A stretch of DNA of 7,463 nt from an uncultured Collinsella sp. (GCA_902491135.1 CABUGR010000043.1:1-7463), one strand, 5' to 3'; positions 1-6,108 are shown, counted from the stretch's first letter. Notes: generated from the letters alone by a model not told the origin. Made by a program: numbers and translations.

Positions 1-164
1 CCGCCCGGGTTTGAGAGCTCGTGGGCGCCGTACTCCGCCGGAAGCGAACCATGTGCCGCAAGCTCGGCAACTGCCGCCTTAAACTCGGTTTTTAGCTGCG
101 GATGACTCTGCATCGTTCGCTTGTAGTCGGCCTTAAACTGAGCCTCGACCTTAATCTCAAACAT
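1..164 (-). CDS. YafQ-like type II toxin (mRNA interferase), 3' end beyond window
   Basis: The gene begins with ATG at 164-162 and runs off the left edge, so only the first 54 residues are visible. They start MFEIKVEAQFKADYKRTM and continue to LPAEYGAHELSNPG. The spacing of a basic N-terminal helix, an E/F/A-rich second helix and an LP..Y..H.L segment is the pattern of YafQ/RelE-superfamily toxins, which cleave mRNA on the ribosome. His48 appears to correspond to the active-site histidine (His50) of E. coli YafQ. The rest of the catalytic core is outside the window, so activity cannot be judged. The start lies 3 bases after the antitoxin stop codon, and a GAGGG ribosome site (172-176) sits inside the antitoxin's last codons, so the pair is translationally coupled. 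HigB or another RelE subfamily is the main alternative. Confidence 0.82.
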   Translation of the reverse strand, partial: MFEIKVEAQFKADYKRTMQSHPQLKTEFKAAVAELAAHGSLPAEYGAHELSNPG

Positions 165-167
165 CGC

Positions 168-467
168 TTAGCCCTCATCGAGGAATGACATAAGCTCATC
201 GGCGTTGTTGAATGCCGGGCTATCGTCCGGCAGGATTCCCAACTCATGAGCTTCGGCGATTACCATGGCACGCCTCGTCGCCTCGTTGGGCACTTCCGCC
301 CTTCCTACAATCTCAAAAGGAATCTTTCGCTGATTTACAAGCTGCCGAACGGCAAGATTGAGATAGGAATTGAGGCTGAGGCCGACCGAATCCAAGAACT
401 CAGTCGCCTGCTCCTTGAGCCCCTCTTCGATGCGAACCGTCGTAGGCTTAACCGTTGCAGTAGACAT
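168..467 (-). CDS. RelB/DinJ-family antitoxin
   Basis: This 99-residue protein should bind and neutralise the YafQ-like toxin encoded directly downstream and repress their shared promoter. Residues 8-48 (PTTVRIEEGLKEQ, then SVGLSLNSYLNLAVRQL) are a ribbon-helix-helix DNA-binding and dimerisation unit typical of RelB/DinJ. The remainder, about 58-99, is acidic and poorly ordered in appearance (LPDDSPAFNNADELMSFLDEG), as expected for the toxin-wrapping tail. I chose ATG at 467-465 because AGGAGG (474-479) lies 6 bases upstream. The reading frame stays open to 560, but that extension is hydrophobic, has no family similarity and has no ribosome site. The stop is separated from the toxin start by 3 bases, the usual antitoxin-first order. 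Confidence 0.88.
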   Translation of the reverse strand: MSTATVKPTTVRIEEGLKEQATEFLDSVGLSLNSYLNLAVRQLVNQRKIPFEIVGRAEVPNEATRRAMVIAEAHELGILPDDSPAFNNADELMSFLDEG

Positions 468-490
468 ACGCGACCTCCTCGCCCTCGTCT

Positions 491-527
491 TTTGCATCAG
501 TATACCCAATATAAATGGCAAACTGAC
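491..527 (-). promoter_or_regulatory. Candidate promoter/operator of the toxin-antitoxin operon
   Basis: On the minus strand TATACT (504-499) is a reasonable -10 box, but the hexamer 17 bases upstream (GTCAGT, 527-522) is a poor -35. The -10 overlaps the 6-bp palindrome GTATAC (500-505) and lies between TTTGC (491-495) and GCAAA (518-522) arms. That would suit autorepression by the ribbon-helix-helix antitoxin. This is inferred from position and partial symmetry only. Confidence 0.3.
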
Positions 528-581
528 GTTAGAAAGCATCAGAGTGCCATACATATTCATATCGCGGTGGGCACGATTGCC

Positions 582-1340
582 CTACATCAGCCCACTCAGG
601 GCAATGTCGACGGCTTCGTTGAGGTCGTCGGTAATGTGCACCAGCTCCGGATCGAGCGGGCTGATCATACCGGCGTCCATCACCGGACCGTTAAGCCAGT
701 CGAATAGGCCCTGCCAGTACTCGGTGCCCACCAAAACGAGCGGCATGCGCTTGACCTTGTGTGTCTGCACCAGCGTGAGCACCTCGAACATTTCGTCGAG
801 CGTGCCAAAACCTCCGGGAAACACGATGGCGCCCGAGCTGTATTTGACGAACATGGTCTTGCGCACAAAGAAGTAACGGAAGTCCATGCCGAGGTTCACG
901 TATTTATTGAGCCCATGCTCGTGCGGCAATTCAATGCCCAGGCCAACTGACTTGCCGTTGACACTTGCCGCTCCCCTGTTGGCCGCTTCCATGATGCCGG
1001 GGCCGCCACCGGTGATGACCGCCACGCCACGTTGTGCGATCTTGCGCCCGACGGTACGCGCCGCCTTGTAGAGCGGATCGGTCTTGGGCGTGCGAGCGCT
1101 ACCGAAGATGGTCACAGCGGGCCCGAGCTCGGCAAGTGCGCCAAAGCCATCGACAAACTCGGCCTGGATGCGCAGCACGCGCCACGGATCAGCATGCAGC
1201 CAATCGGTCGACTCCTCGGGCGCCAGCAGGTTGGCGTAGGTGTTGTCCTTAGGAATCATGGGGCCGCGCATAACCACGGGGCCGCGGCGGTACGTCTCGT
1301 CGTAGGCAGGCTCGCCCTCGACATTCTCGTTCTTAATCAT
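582..1340 (-). CDS. LOG-family (TIGR00730) Rossmann-fold protein, probable nucleotide-monophosphate phosphoribohydrolase
   Basis: This 252-residue protein has the hallmarks of the LOG / lysine-decarboxylase-like family: GGGPGIMEAAN at 111-121 and PGGFGTLDE at 175-183, with R160-K161 between them. Characterised members cleave the N-glycosidic bond of nucleoside 5'-monophosphates (cytokinin ribotides in plants and some bacteria, ordinary purine or pyrimidine nucleotides in others). Which substrate applies here cannot be read from sequence. It is likely cytosolic, with no signal peptide or membrane segment. Residues 1-70 are a charged N-terminal extension seen in longer family members. ATG at 1340-1338 is chosen because AGGAGT (1345-1350) lies 4 bases upstream. 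An open extension to 1412 passes through a terminator-like hairpin and is unlikely to be coding. The gene has no recognisable promoter of its own between 1405 and 1553. Confidence 0.88.
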   Translation of the reverse strand: MIKNENVEGEPAYDETYRRGPVVMRGPMIPKDNTYANLLAPEESTDWLHADPWRVLRIQAEFVDGFGALAELGPAVTIFGSARTPKTDPLYKAARTVGRKIAQRGVAVITGGGPGIMEAANRGAASVNGKSVGLGIELPHEHGLNKYVNLGMDFRYFFVRKTMFVKYSSGAIVFPGGFGTLDEMFEVLTLVQTHKVKRMPLVLVGTEYWQGLFDWLNGPVMDAGMISPLDPELVHITDDLNEAVDIALSGLM

Positions 1341-1356
1341 GGGTACTCCTATCGAG

Positions 1357-1404
1357 AAAAAGAAAAACGGGCGGGGTCGACGCCATGCGCCAAACACCCG
1401 CCCG
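1357..1404 (-). terminator. Strong intrinsic terminator or attenuator between tgt and the LOG gene
   Basis: On the minus strand an 8-bp all-GC stem (CGGGCGGG at 1404-1397 pairing with CCCGCCCG at 1375-1368) encloses a 21-nt loop. It is followed at once by TTTTTCTTTTT (1367-1357). This is a textbook Rho-independent terminator. It ends only 6 bases before the LOG ribosome site, so it may either end the tgt transcript or act as an attenuator in the LOG leader. Confidence 0.75.
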
Positions 1405-1553
1405 AACATCAACTATTCGGTATGGTACCCACGATGCATCAAGTGCTTGCAAGCTATCGGTCAGCGGTCGCGCAGACGGTGTTAGCGAACGTGATGACCG
1501 GCCGGCGCTCGCCCCTTGCCGTTGCCCACGCTCCGCAAGCGCCCGCGCCGCTC
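1405..1553. other. tgt-LOG intergenic spacer, no gene found
   Basis: About 150 bases lie between the tgt stop and the terminator. On the minus strand GGCGCT and AGCGCC can pair across a long GC-rich loop just after the tgt stop, without a T tract. The palindrome GCTTGCAAGC occurs at 1445-1454. I see no convincing -35/-10 pair for the LOG gene here and no small ORF with a ribosome site. Confidence 0.4.
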
Positions 1554-2693
1554 TTAGTAGTCCACCGCCGCAGGACTGTTCATCCAGTCGCTCACGAACG
1601 CACCGTAACGGCCCTCGATAATGGCCTGGCGGGCACGCTGCATAAGGTTGAGCAGGTAGTAGATGTTGTGCATCGACAGCAGAATACCGCCGAGCATCTC
1701 CTTCTGCGTGACCATGTGACGGATGAGCGCGCGGCTGTAGCCGCCCGTGCACACCGGGCAGGTGCAGGTGGGGTCGATGGGGCCGTCGTCGTGCGCAAAG
1801 CGCGCGTTGCGGAAGTTAAGGCGACCTTCACTGGAGAACGCCGTACCCATGCGGCCGGTGCGCGTCGGCAGCACGCAGTCGAACATGTCGATGCCCACGC
1901 CAACGCCGCGCACGAGCGTGGTAGGGTTGCCGACGCCCATGAGGTAGCGCGGCTTGTGCTTAGGCATGTACTCGGAAACCAGCGGCGCCAGAGTCTCGAA
2001 CATGGTCTCGTGGTCCTCGCCCACCGAGTAGCCGCCGATGCCGTAGCCGGGGAAGTCGCCGCACTCCTCCAGGTGGCGCAGCGATCGAAGGCGCAGGTCC
2101 AGATGCATGCCGCCCTGGACGATGCCAAAGAGTGCCTGGTCATCGCGGGTGTGAGCCTTGTAGCAGCGCTCGGCCCACATGCTTGACAGCTCCACGGCGC
2201 GCTCGACGTAGGCGCGCGTGGCAGGATAGCCGGGGCACTGATCGAGCTGCATGCAGATGTCGGAGCCGAGCTTCATGGCGATTTCCATGTTGTCCTCGGG
2301 CGTCCAGAACACGTGGCGGCCGTCGTAGTCGTTGACGATAAAGCGCACGCCCTCGTCAGTGAGCTTGACGGCGTCGTTGTGGCTGAAGACCTGGAAACCG
2401 CCCGAATCGGTGAGGATGGGGCCGTGCCAGTTCATAAACTTGTGCAGTCCGCCCAGCTCGGCGATGGTGTCCTCGCCGGGACGCATGGACAGGTGGTAGG
2501 TATTGGCAAGCACGATCTGGGCGCCGAGCTGCTTGACGGTCTCGGTAGGAATACCCTTGACGTTTGCCTTGGTGCCCACGGGCATAAAGATCGGCGTCTC
2601 GATGTCGCCGTGCGGGGTGTGCAGCACGCCAGCGCGCGCGTGCGTCGTCGGGTCCTCGGCGATCAGGTCGAATTTAAAAAGGCTCTGGTCCAT
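1554..2693 (-). CDS. tgt: tRNA-guanine transglycosylase (queuosine pathway)
   Basis: This 379-residue cytosolic enzyme swaps guanine-34 of GUN-anticodon tRNAs (Asn, Asp, His, Tyr) for a 7-deazaguanine, normally preQ1 in bacteria, on the route to queuosine. Family landmarks are in order: FMPVGTKANVKG at 36-47, TDSGGFQVFS at 95-104 with the general acid/base Asp96, FGIVQGG at 189-195, and GIDMFDCVLPTRTGRMG at 267-283. The latter carries the nucleophile Asp272, equivalent to Asp264 of E. coli and Asp280 of Zymomonas. A zinc site is formed by Cys310, Cys312, Cys315 and His342. Length is normal for the family. ATG at 2693-2691 is preceded by AAGGAG (2703-2708) at 9 bases. The base-recognition loop reads GGYSVGE (220-226) where many bacteria have GGLAVGE. 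Val224, typical of the preQ1-using type, is kept. Confidence 0.97.
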   Translation of the reverse strand: MDQSLFKFDLIAEDPTTHARAGVLHTPHGDIETPIFMPVGTKANVKGIPTETVKQLGAQIVLANTYHLSMRPGEDTIAELGGLHKFMNWHGPILTDSGGFQVFSHNDAVKLTDEGVRFIVNDYDGRHVFWTPEDNMEIAMKLGSDICMQLDQCPGYPATRAYVERAVELSSMWAERCYKAHTRDDQALFGIVQGGMHLDLRLRSLRHLEECGDFPGYGIGGYSVGEDHETMFETLAPLVSEYMPKHKPRYLMGVGNPTTLVRGVGVGIDMFDCVLPTRTGRMGTAFSSEGRLNFRNARFAHDDGPIDPTCTCPVCTGGYSRALIRHMVTQKEMLGGILLSMHNIYYLLNLMQRARQAIIEGRYGAFVSDWMNSPAAVDY

Positions 2694-2730
2694 AAACTGG
2701 AACTCCTTGGTTGCGGTTCATACGCAAACC

Positions 2731-2760
2731 ATTATACGGGCAACCCGCAAGAAGCACCGA
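2731..2760 (-). promoter_or_regulatory. Promoter of tgt
   Basis: A perfect TATAAT -10 box lies at 2736-2731 on the minus strand. It would start transcription near 2724 and give a leader of about 30 bases before the tgt ATG. No good -35 is seen: TCGGTG (2760-2755, spacer 18) is weak. The leader is too short for a preQ1 riboswitch aptamer to be recognisable. Confidence 0.5.
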
Positions 2761-2788
2761 CTCGACAGAAACTGGCGCAAAGGGGTCA

Positions 2789-2817
2789 TAGTCGTTGGGG
2801 ACATTCTTAAACGACTA
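2789..2817. repeat. Small REP-like hairpin with GGGGAC loop
   Basis: Perfect 8-bp arms TAGTCGTT (2789-2796) and AACGACTA (2810-2817) flank the 13-nt loop GGGGACATTCTTA. The TTGGGGAC core is shared, in the opposite orientation, with the two direct repeats at 5991-6037. This suggests a dispersed repeat family rather than a gene-specific signal. It lies upstream of the tgt promoter. Confidence 0.5.
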
Positions 2818-2856
2818 CATCCAACAGCCAAGGTAACGCCGATGTTATGGCACCGA

Positions 2857-2967
2857 CAGCGAAAACCCGCCAGAGCGAGCAAGGTGCCTTGAAACAAGGC
2901 GGCATTGATCTTTTGATCATGCCGCCGAAGTTGAAAGGCAGATTGCCGCTCTGGCGGGTTTGCAGCG
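2857..2967. repeat. Long, nearly continuous palindrome (MITE-like or extended terminator hairpin)
   Basis: Bases 2863-2961 fold into one long hairpin. It begins with a perfect 15-bp outer stem (2863-2877 with 2947-2961). Stems of 4 bp (2879-2882/2943-2946), 6 bp (2885-2890/2935-2940) and 3 bp (2893-2895/2930-2932) follow. The last part is a 12-bp stem with one bulged T (2898-2910/2915-2926) closed by a TTTT loop. Forty base pairs account for 80 of 99 bases. CAGCG occurs on both sides (2857-2861 and 2963-2967), one base outside the arms, as a target-site duplication might. Alternatively it is a terminator for the SDR gene, since the minus-strand arm ends in TTTT. Confidence 0.6.
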
Positions 2968-2973
2968 TCGACT

Positions 2974-3003
2974 GGTTACGCGGTTTGGTAAAACCGCGTA
3001 ACC
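2974..3003 (-). terminator. 13-bp perfect hairpin abutting the SDR stop codon
   Basis: GGTTACGCGGTTT (2974-2986) and its exact complement (2991-3003) enclose a 4-base loop. The hairpin starts one base after the SDR stop codon (3007-3005). There is no T tract on either side, so it is either a U-less actinobacterial-type terminator or an mRNA 3'-end stabiliser, acting with the long palindrome that follows. Confidence 0.5.
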
Positions 3004-3004
3004 C

Positions 3005-3805
3005 CTAAGGCCGCTGGCCCATGCCGCCCTCGAGGGTGACGGTCTCGCCGTTCATGTACTTAAAGTCGGGACCGCAAAGCTGAACGACCACGCGGCCGAT
3101 CTCCTTCTCGACGTCGCCGTAGTGGCCTGCCGGCGGCATGTGGACGTTGGCCTTAAACGCCTCGGGATAGGCATCCTGGAAGTTCTCGAGCGCAGCAGTC
3201 CAGGCAAGCGGGCACACAATGTTGACGTTGATGCCGTCCTTGCCCCACTCGTTGGCGGCGACGCGGGTCAGACCGCGGATGCCCTCCTTGGCGGCAGCAT
3301 AGCTGCACTGGCCATAGTTGCCAAACAGGCCGGCGCCCGAAGCAAAGTTGACCACGGAGCCCTTGGTCTCCTTCAGGTGCGGATAGGCCTTCTGCATGTA
3401 CAGGTAGGTGGCATACAGGCCAGAGTAAATGGCCAGGTTAAACTGGTCCATAGTGTGGTCGGCGATGGTCACACCCGAGGCGCTGGCCTGAGCGTTGTTG
3501 ACGACGGCGTCGATGCGACCGAACTCCTCAATCGCCTTGTCGATAACGTTCTGCACGACGGCTTCGTTGTCCTGACCAGCCGAGACATCGGCCTGAACAG
3601 GCAGAACCTTGACGCCGTACTCGGCCTCAAGAGACTCTTTGGCAGCCTCGAGCTTGGCGACGTTGCGACCGGTGATAACGAGGTTCGCGCCCTCCTTGGC
3701 AAAAGCGATATCGATGCCGTAGCCGATGGAGCCAGCAGAGCCGTCCTTAAGCGTGGCCTTGCCGCCGCCGGTGACGATCACGGTCTTACCAGTGAAAAGT
3801 CCCAT
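3005..3805 (-). CDS. SDR-family oxidoreductase, probable 12-alpha-hydroxysteroid dehydrogenase (bile acid)
   Basis: This 266-residue classical short-chain dehydrogenase should interconvert the 12-alpha-hydroxyl and 12-oxo groups of bile acids with a nicotinamide cofactor in the cytosol. It has a glycine-rich cofactor loop (TGGG at 12-15, then SIGYG at 26-30), NNAQ at 103-106 in place of the usual NNAG, catalytic Ser156 (NFASGAG), and Tyr169/Lys173 in SYAAAKEG. Several stretches match, from memory, the clostridial group P 12-alpha-HSDH: NNAQASASG, SGLYAT, FASGAGLFGN, VNIVCPL and the C terminus TLEGGMGQRP. Arg47 after the second strand (TGRN) suggests NADP(H). Compared with that enzyme as I recall it, the glycine loop is about seven residues longer (ATLKDGSAG). 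ATG at 3805-3803 is chosen for the AAAGGA site (3812-3817) 6 bases upstream; the open extension to 3901 is unlike the family. Another SDR substrate is possible. Confidence 0.8.
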   Translation of the reverse strand: MGLFTGKTVIVTGGGKATLKDGSAGSIGYGIDIAFAKEGANLVITGRNVAKLEAAKESLEAEYGVKVLPVQADVSAGQDNEAVVQNVIDKAIEEFGRIDAVVNNAQASASGVTIADHTMDQFNLAIYSGLYATYLYMQKAYPHLKETKGSVVNFASGAGLFGNYGQCSYAAAKEGIRGLTRVAANEWGKDGINVNIVCPLAWTAALENFQDAYPEAFKANVHMPPAGHYGDVEKEIGRVVVQLCGPDFKYMNGETVTLEGGMGQRP

Positions 3806-4101
3806 ACGAAGTCCTTTCAAAATCGCGACGGGCACGCCCGCCGACTGCGCGCATCCAAAATAAACGCGCCAAAAGCTGAGATGCAACTTTAGCTTCTTCA
3901 AGTGAAAAGAAAAGGCCTCGATAGGCGAACGGCATAACGTTTTTCGGCGAAGGGATTGTCAAGTAAAAATTGGGTAGAGCAGCCGAGTTTTTGCTATCGA
4001 CGCGAGCCATCGAACACGTTTTGAAACTTTGCTGCGGCGCGCGGGATGTCGGCGCGAGACTTTATCATAGGGTGACAAACAACGATGAGGAGCACATGCC
4101 T
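3806..4101. other. Divergent intergenic region between the SDR and coiled-coil genes
   Basis: About 296 bases separate two divergently transcribed genes and must hold both promoters. The left half carries the SDR promoter candidates. On the plus strand TATCAT (4063-4068) is a possible -10 for the coiled-coil gene, giving a short leader of about 27 bases, but no matching -35 is evident. I see no small gene, operator palindrome or riboswitch. Confidence 0.35.
3934..3962 (-). promoter_or_regulatory. Candidate promoter of the SDR gene
   Basis: A perfect TTGACA (3962-3957) is followed, after a 17-base spacer, by CGTTAT (3939-3934), which matches only three -10 positions. It would give a leader of roughly 120 bases. 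A second option closer to the gene is TTGCAT (3886-3881) with TTTATT (3864-3859), spacer 16, and a leader of about 45 bases. Confidence 0.4.
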
Positions 4102-5883
4102 ATGACAGACGAGCTGGACCCCCAGACTCAACAGCATATTGATGATTCCGCAGACACCATTGACGACTGCGATACTTCTACCAGCAGCGATGGCAGCATT
4201 GATGCCGCCGTCGAGGAGGCTCCTGCCGCCGCAGGCGAGGCCGCAGACGCTAATGTCGCCGCAGAGCAAGACAAAGAAGAGCAGCTAGAGCAGCCGGACC
4301 CGAGCGATACTGAGCCCAAGGCCGAGAGCGCTCCGCAAGTAGCGGGCCCCATCGAGGTGTCTTCGGAAGAAGAGCTCGACGCCGTCATGGACTCCATGAT
4401 GGATGCCGTCAAAGCGATGAAGGACGCCGTCGCCGATGCCGATGTCGACGCCGAGGAAGAGGAAGCCGCCGAGGCTGCCTCGACGTTTGTGCCCGGCGAG
4501 ACCCCGGTTGCCGACCAGGGCAGTACCATGCCCTCGTTCCTACAACTCGAGCACCCCACGATCGGCGCGGACGCGGTCGACCCGCACGCAGCAGGCTTTT
4601 CCGTGATCGAAGGCGGCACCGGCAATATCGCCGCGCCGCAGACTGCCGATACGAATGCCGCCGAAGCCGCGCACCCGACCACCTCGCATGCTCCCGCCAC
4701 GAGCCGCGACCTGGGGAGCGCCGTCTCAAACACCGCTAACGCCGTGGGCACTTTTATCGCCCAGGGCGCGTCGGCCATGCGCGAGATGAACGCCGCCAAG
4801 AAGGCACTCGCCGATGCCCGCGCCCATTTAGCCGAGCTTGAGCAGCGCATCGCCGACCAGGCAGAGGAGCTCGAGACGCGCCAGGACATCGCAGGCCGCT
4901 ACGATCAGATCATCGCCGATCAACGCCAGGCAATCGCCACGGCACAGAAGACCGCTGCGGCAGCTGAAATTAACCGTGATGCCCATGCCGCCAAAGCGAC
5001 GGAGCTCAAGGGCCAGCTCGAGCAAATGAAGGCAGAGGACGATGCGACCGAGCTCCGCCTGAAGGCTGCACTCGACGCCGTGGAAGCCCGCGAGGCAAGC
5101 TCGCGCGAGACCGGCAACCGGCTCGTTCGTCGCCTTGAGGATTCCAAGCGCATCCGCGACAAAGTGAAGGCCGAGCGCGATGCCGGTATCGCCGCCGCAC
5201 GACAAACTGCCGATGCTACGCGCGCACAGCTCGAGACCTTGCGTCGCGAGTATGCCGAGCTGCAGCGCAACCCTTCGGCAAATCCCGCCAATTACACCGT
5301 GCGCACCAGCGAGTTGTCTATGAAAATCTCCGACGCTGCCGACGCCCTCCGCAAGGCCGAGGAAGACATTCCGCGTGTGACCGCCGATCTTGAGCATTCA
5401 CTTGCCGCCGCCGAGCAGGCCGTCGAGCAGGCACAGGCCCCCATCGCCGACGCTAAACGAGCGCACCAGGCCGTAACGGCTGAGGCAGATGCCGCGCGCG
5501 ACGAGCTGCAGTCCGCAAAAACTGCCGCCGCGACGCGCCAGCGCGAGCTGCGCGAAAAGATCGCCACGCAGGACAAGGCACGCCGCGAGCAAGAGCAGGC
5601 CATCGCAAACGCCCGGGCAGATGCAGCGCATGCGCAGTCGATTATCGAGCAGGCGACCGAGGTGCACGACCATCCCGAGATCACCGAATCGCTCGCCGGG
5701 TCCTTGGCACGCGACAAGGCCGAGCATACCGAGACCGAGCGCGAAGTTGCCCAACTCGAGGCCGCCGAAGACGACGTTCGCAAGCGAACCCGCGACTCAC
5801 GCGTCAAATTCACCGGAGCCATCGCCTGCATCATCGCCGTGATTCTGGTGATCATCCTGATCTGGCTGTTCGCGAGCAAGTAA
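4102..5883 (+). CDS. Uncharacterised Ala/Glu-rich coiled-coil protein with C-terminal membrane anchor
   Basis: I do not recognise a named family. From ATG 4102 the product is 593 residues. Residues 1-130 are very acidic and low in complexity (EEAPAAAGEAADAN, DAEEEEAAEAA). Residues 131-215 are Pro/Ala/Thr-rich and probably disordered. About 225-390 and 403-565 are long charged helices (AKKALADARAHLAELEQRI) with heptad-like spacing, broken near the prolines at 391-395, 424, 447 and 525. Residues 570-590 (FTGAIACIIAVILVIILIWLF) are one membrane span, ending in ASK. With no signal peptide this predicts a tail-anchored protein with a cytoplasmic coiled coil, perhaps an envelope or cell-division scaffold; that role is a guess. 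Start choice: AGGAG (4088-4092) is 9 bases before ATG 4102, but only 3 before the alternative ATG at 4096, which would add two residues. It appears monocistronic. Confidence 0.85.
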   Translation: MTDELDPQTQQHIDDSADTIDDCDTSTSSDGSIDAAVEEAPAAAGEAADANVAAEQDKEEQLEQPDPSDTEPKAESAPQVAGPIEVSSEEELDAVMDSMMDAVKAMKDAVADADVDAEEEEAAEAASTFVPGETPVADQGSTMPSFLQLEHPTIGADAVDPHAAGFSVIEGGTGNIAAPQTADTNAAEAAHPTTSHAPATSRDLGSAVSNTANAVGTFIAQGASAMREMNAAKKALADARAHLAELEQRIADQAEELETRQDIAGRYDQIIADQRQAIATAQKTAAAAEINRDAHAAKATELKGQLEQMKAEDDATELRLKAALDAVEAREASSRETGNRLVRRLEDSKRIRDKVKAERDAGIAAARQTADATRAQLETLRREYAELQRNPSANPANYTVRTSELSMKISDAADALRKAEEDIPRVTADLEHSLAAAEQAVEQAQAPIADAKRAHQAVTAEADAARDELQSAKTAAATRQRELREKIATQDKARREQEQAIANARADAAHAQSIIEQATEVHDHPEITESLAGSLARDKAEHTETEREVAQLEAAEDDVRKRTRDSRVKFTGAIACIIAVILVIILIWLFASK

Positions 5884-5908
5884 ACCCGCTGCCAAAAACA
5901 CCCAACGC

Positions 5909-5975
5909 AGTTGCGGTGAGATAGTTCCTATCTAGCCCTGAAAAAGGCCAATTCAAGAACTATCTCACCGCAACT
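5909..5975 (+). terminator. 19-bp perfect inverted repeat after the coiled-coil gene (terminator and/or dispersed repeat)
   Basis: AGTTGCGGTGAGATAGTTC (5909-5927) and its exact complement (5957-5975) enclose a 29-base loop, starting 25 bases after the stop codon. The following TATTTAG is only a modest T-rich tail. The stem is longer than a terminator needs, so a dispersed palindromic repeat recruited as terminator is plausible. Confidence 0.6.
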
Positions 5976-5990
5976 TATTTAGATCGGCGC

Positions 5991-6037
5991 AAGGACTGTC
6001 CCCAAGTGCCGGCACAAAAGGAACGTCCCCAAGTGCC
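5991..6037. repeat. Two 20-nt direct repeats (REP/RAYT-like)
   Basis: The 20-mers at 5991-6010 and 6018-6037 agree at 18 of 20 positions and share GTCCCCAAGTGCC exactly (5998-6010 and 6025-6037), with a 27-base period. Between them lies the palindrome GTGCCGGCAC (6006-6015). No RAYT (Y1 transposase) gene is in the window; the resemblance to RAYT-associated repeats is from general knowledge. Confidence 0.65.
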
Positions 6038-6108
6038 AACAACGGTGACGCCGATGCCTTGGCAAAGTCAGACACTATGACCCAATCCAGGGGCACGGAA
6101 ACGACAGG

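Noticed and set aside
1341..1412. Upstream start for the LOG protein adding 24 residues
   Set aside because: It would translate through the terminator hairpin into a Phe/Arg-rich peptide. The inner ATG has a good AGGAGT site.
1032..2186. Plus-strand open frame of 384 codons over tgt and LOG
   Set aside because: It spans the antisense of two well-conserved genes and their terminator, and its His/Ala/Val/Arg-rich translation is typical of antisense frames.
2694..2730. preQ1 riboswitch upstream of tgt
   Set aside because: The leader from the likely start site is about 30 bases and mostly occupied by the ribosome site; no aptamer-like stem and A-rich tail was found.
3806..3901. Upstream start for the SDR adding 32 residues
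   Set aside because: The extension has no similarity to SDRs, and the inner ATG precedes MGLFTGKTVIVTGGG with a well-spaced AAAGGA.
3970..4101. N-terminal extension of the coiled-coil protein
   Set aside because: The added residues are Cys/Arg-rich and unlike the acidic protein, and AGGAG is correctly spaced for the ATG at 4102.
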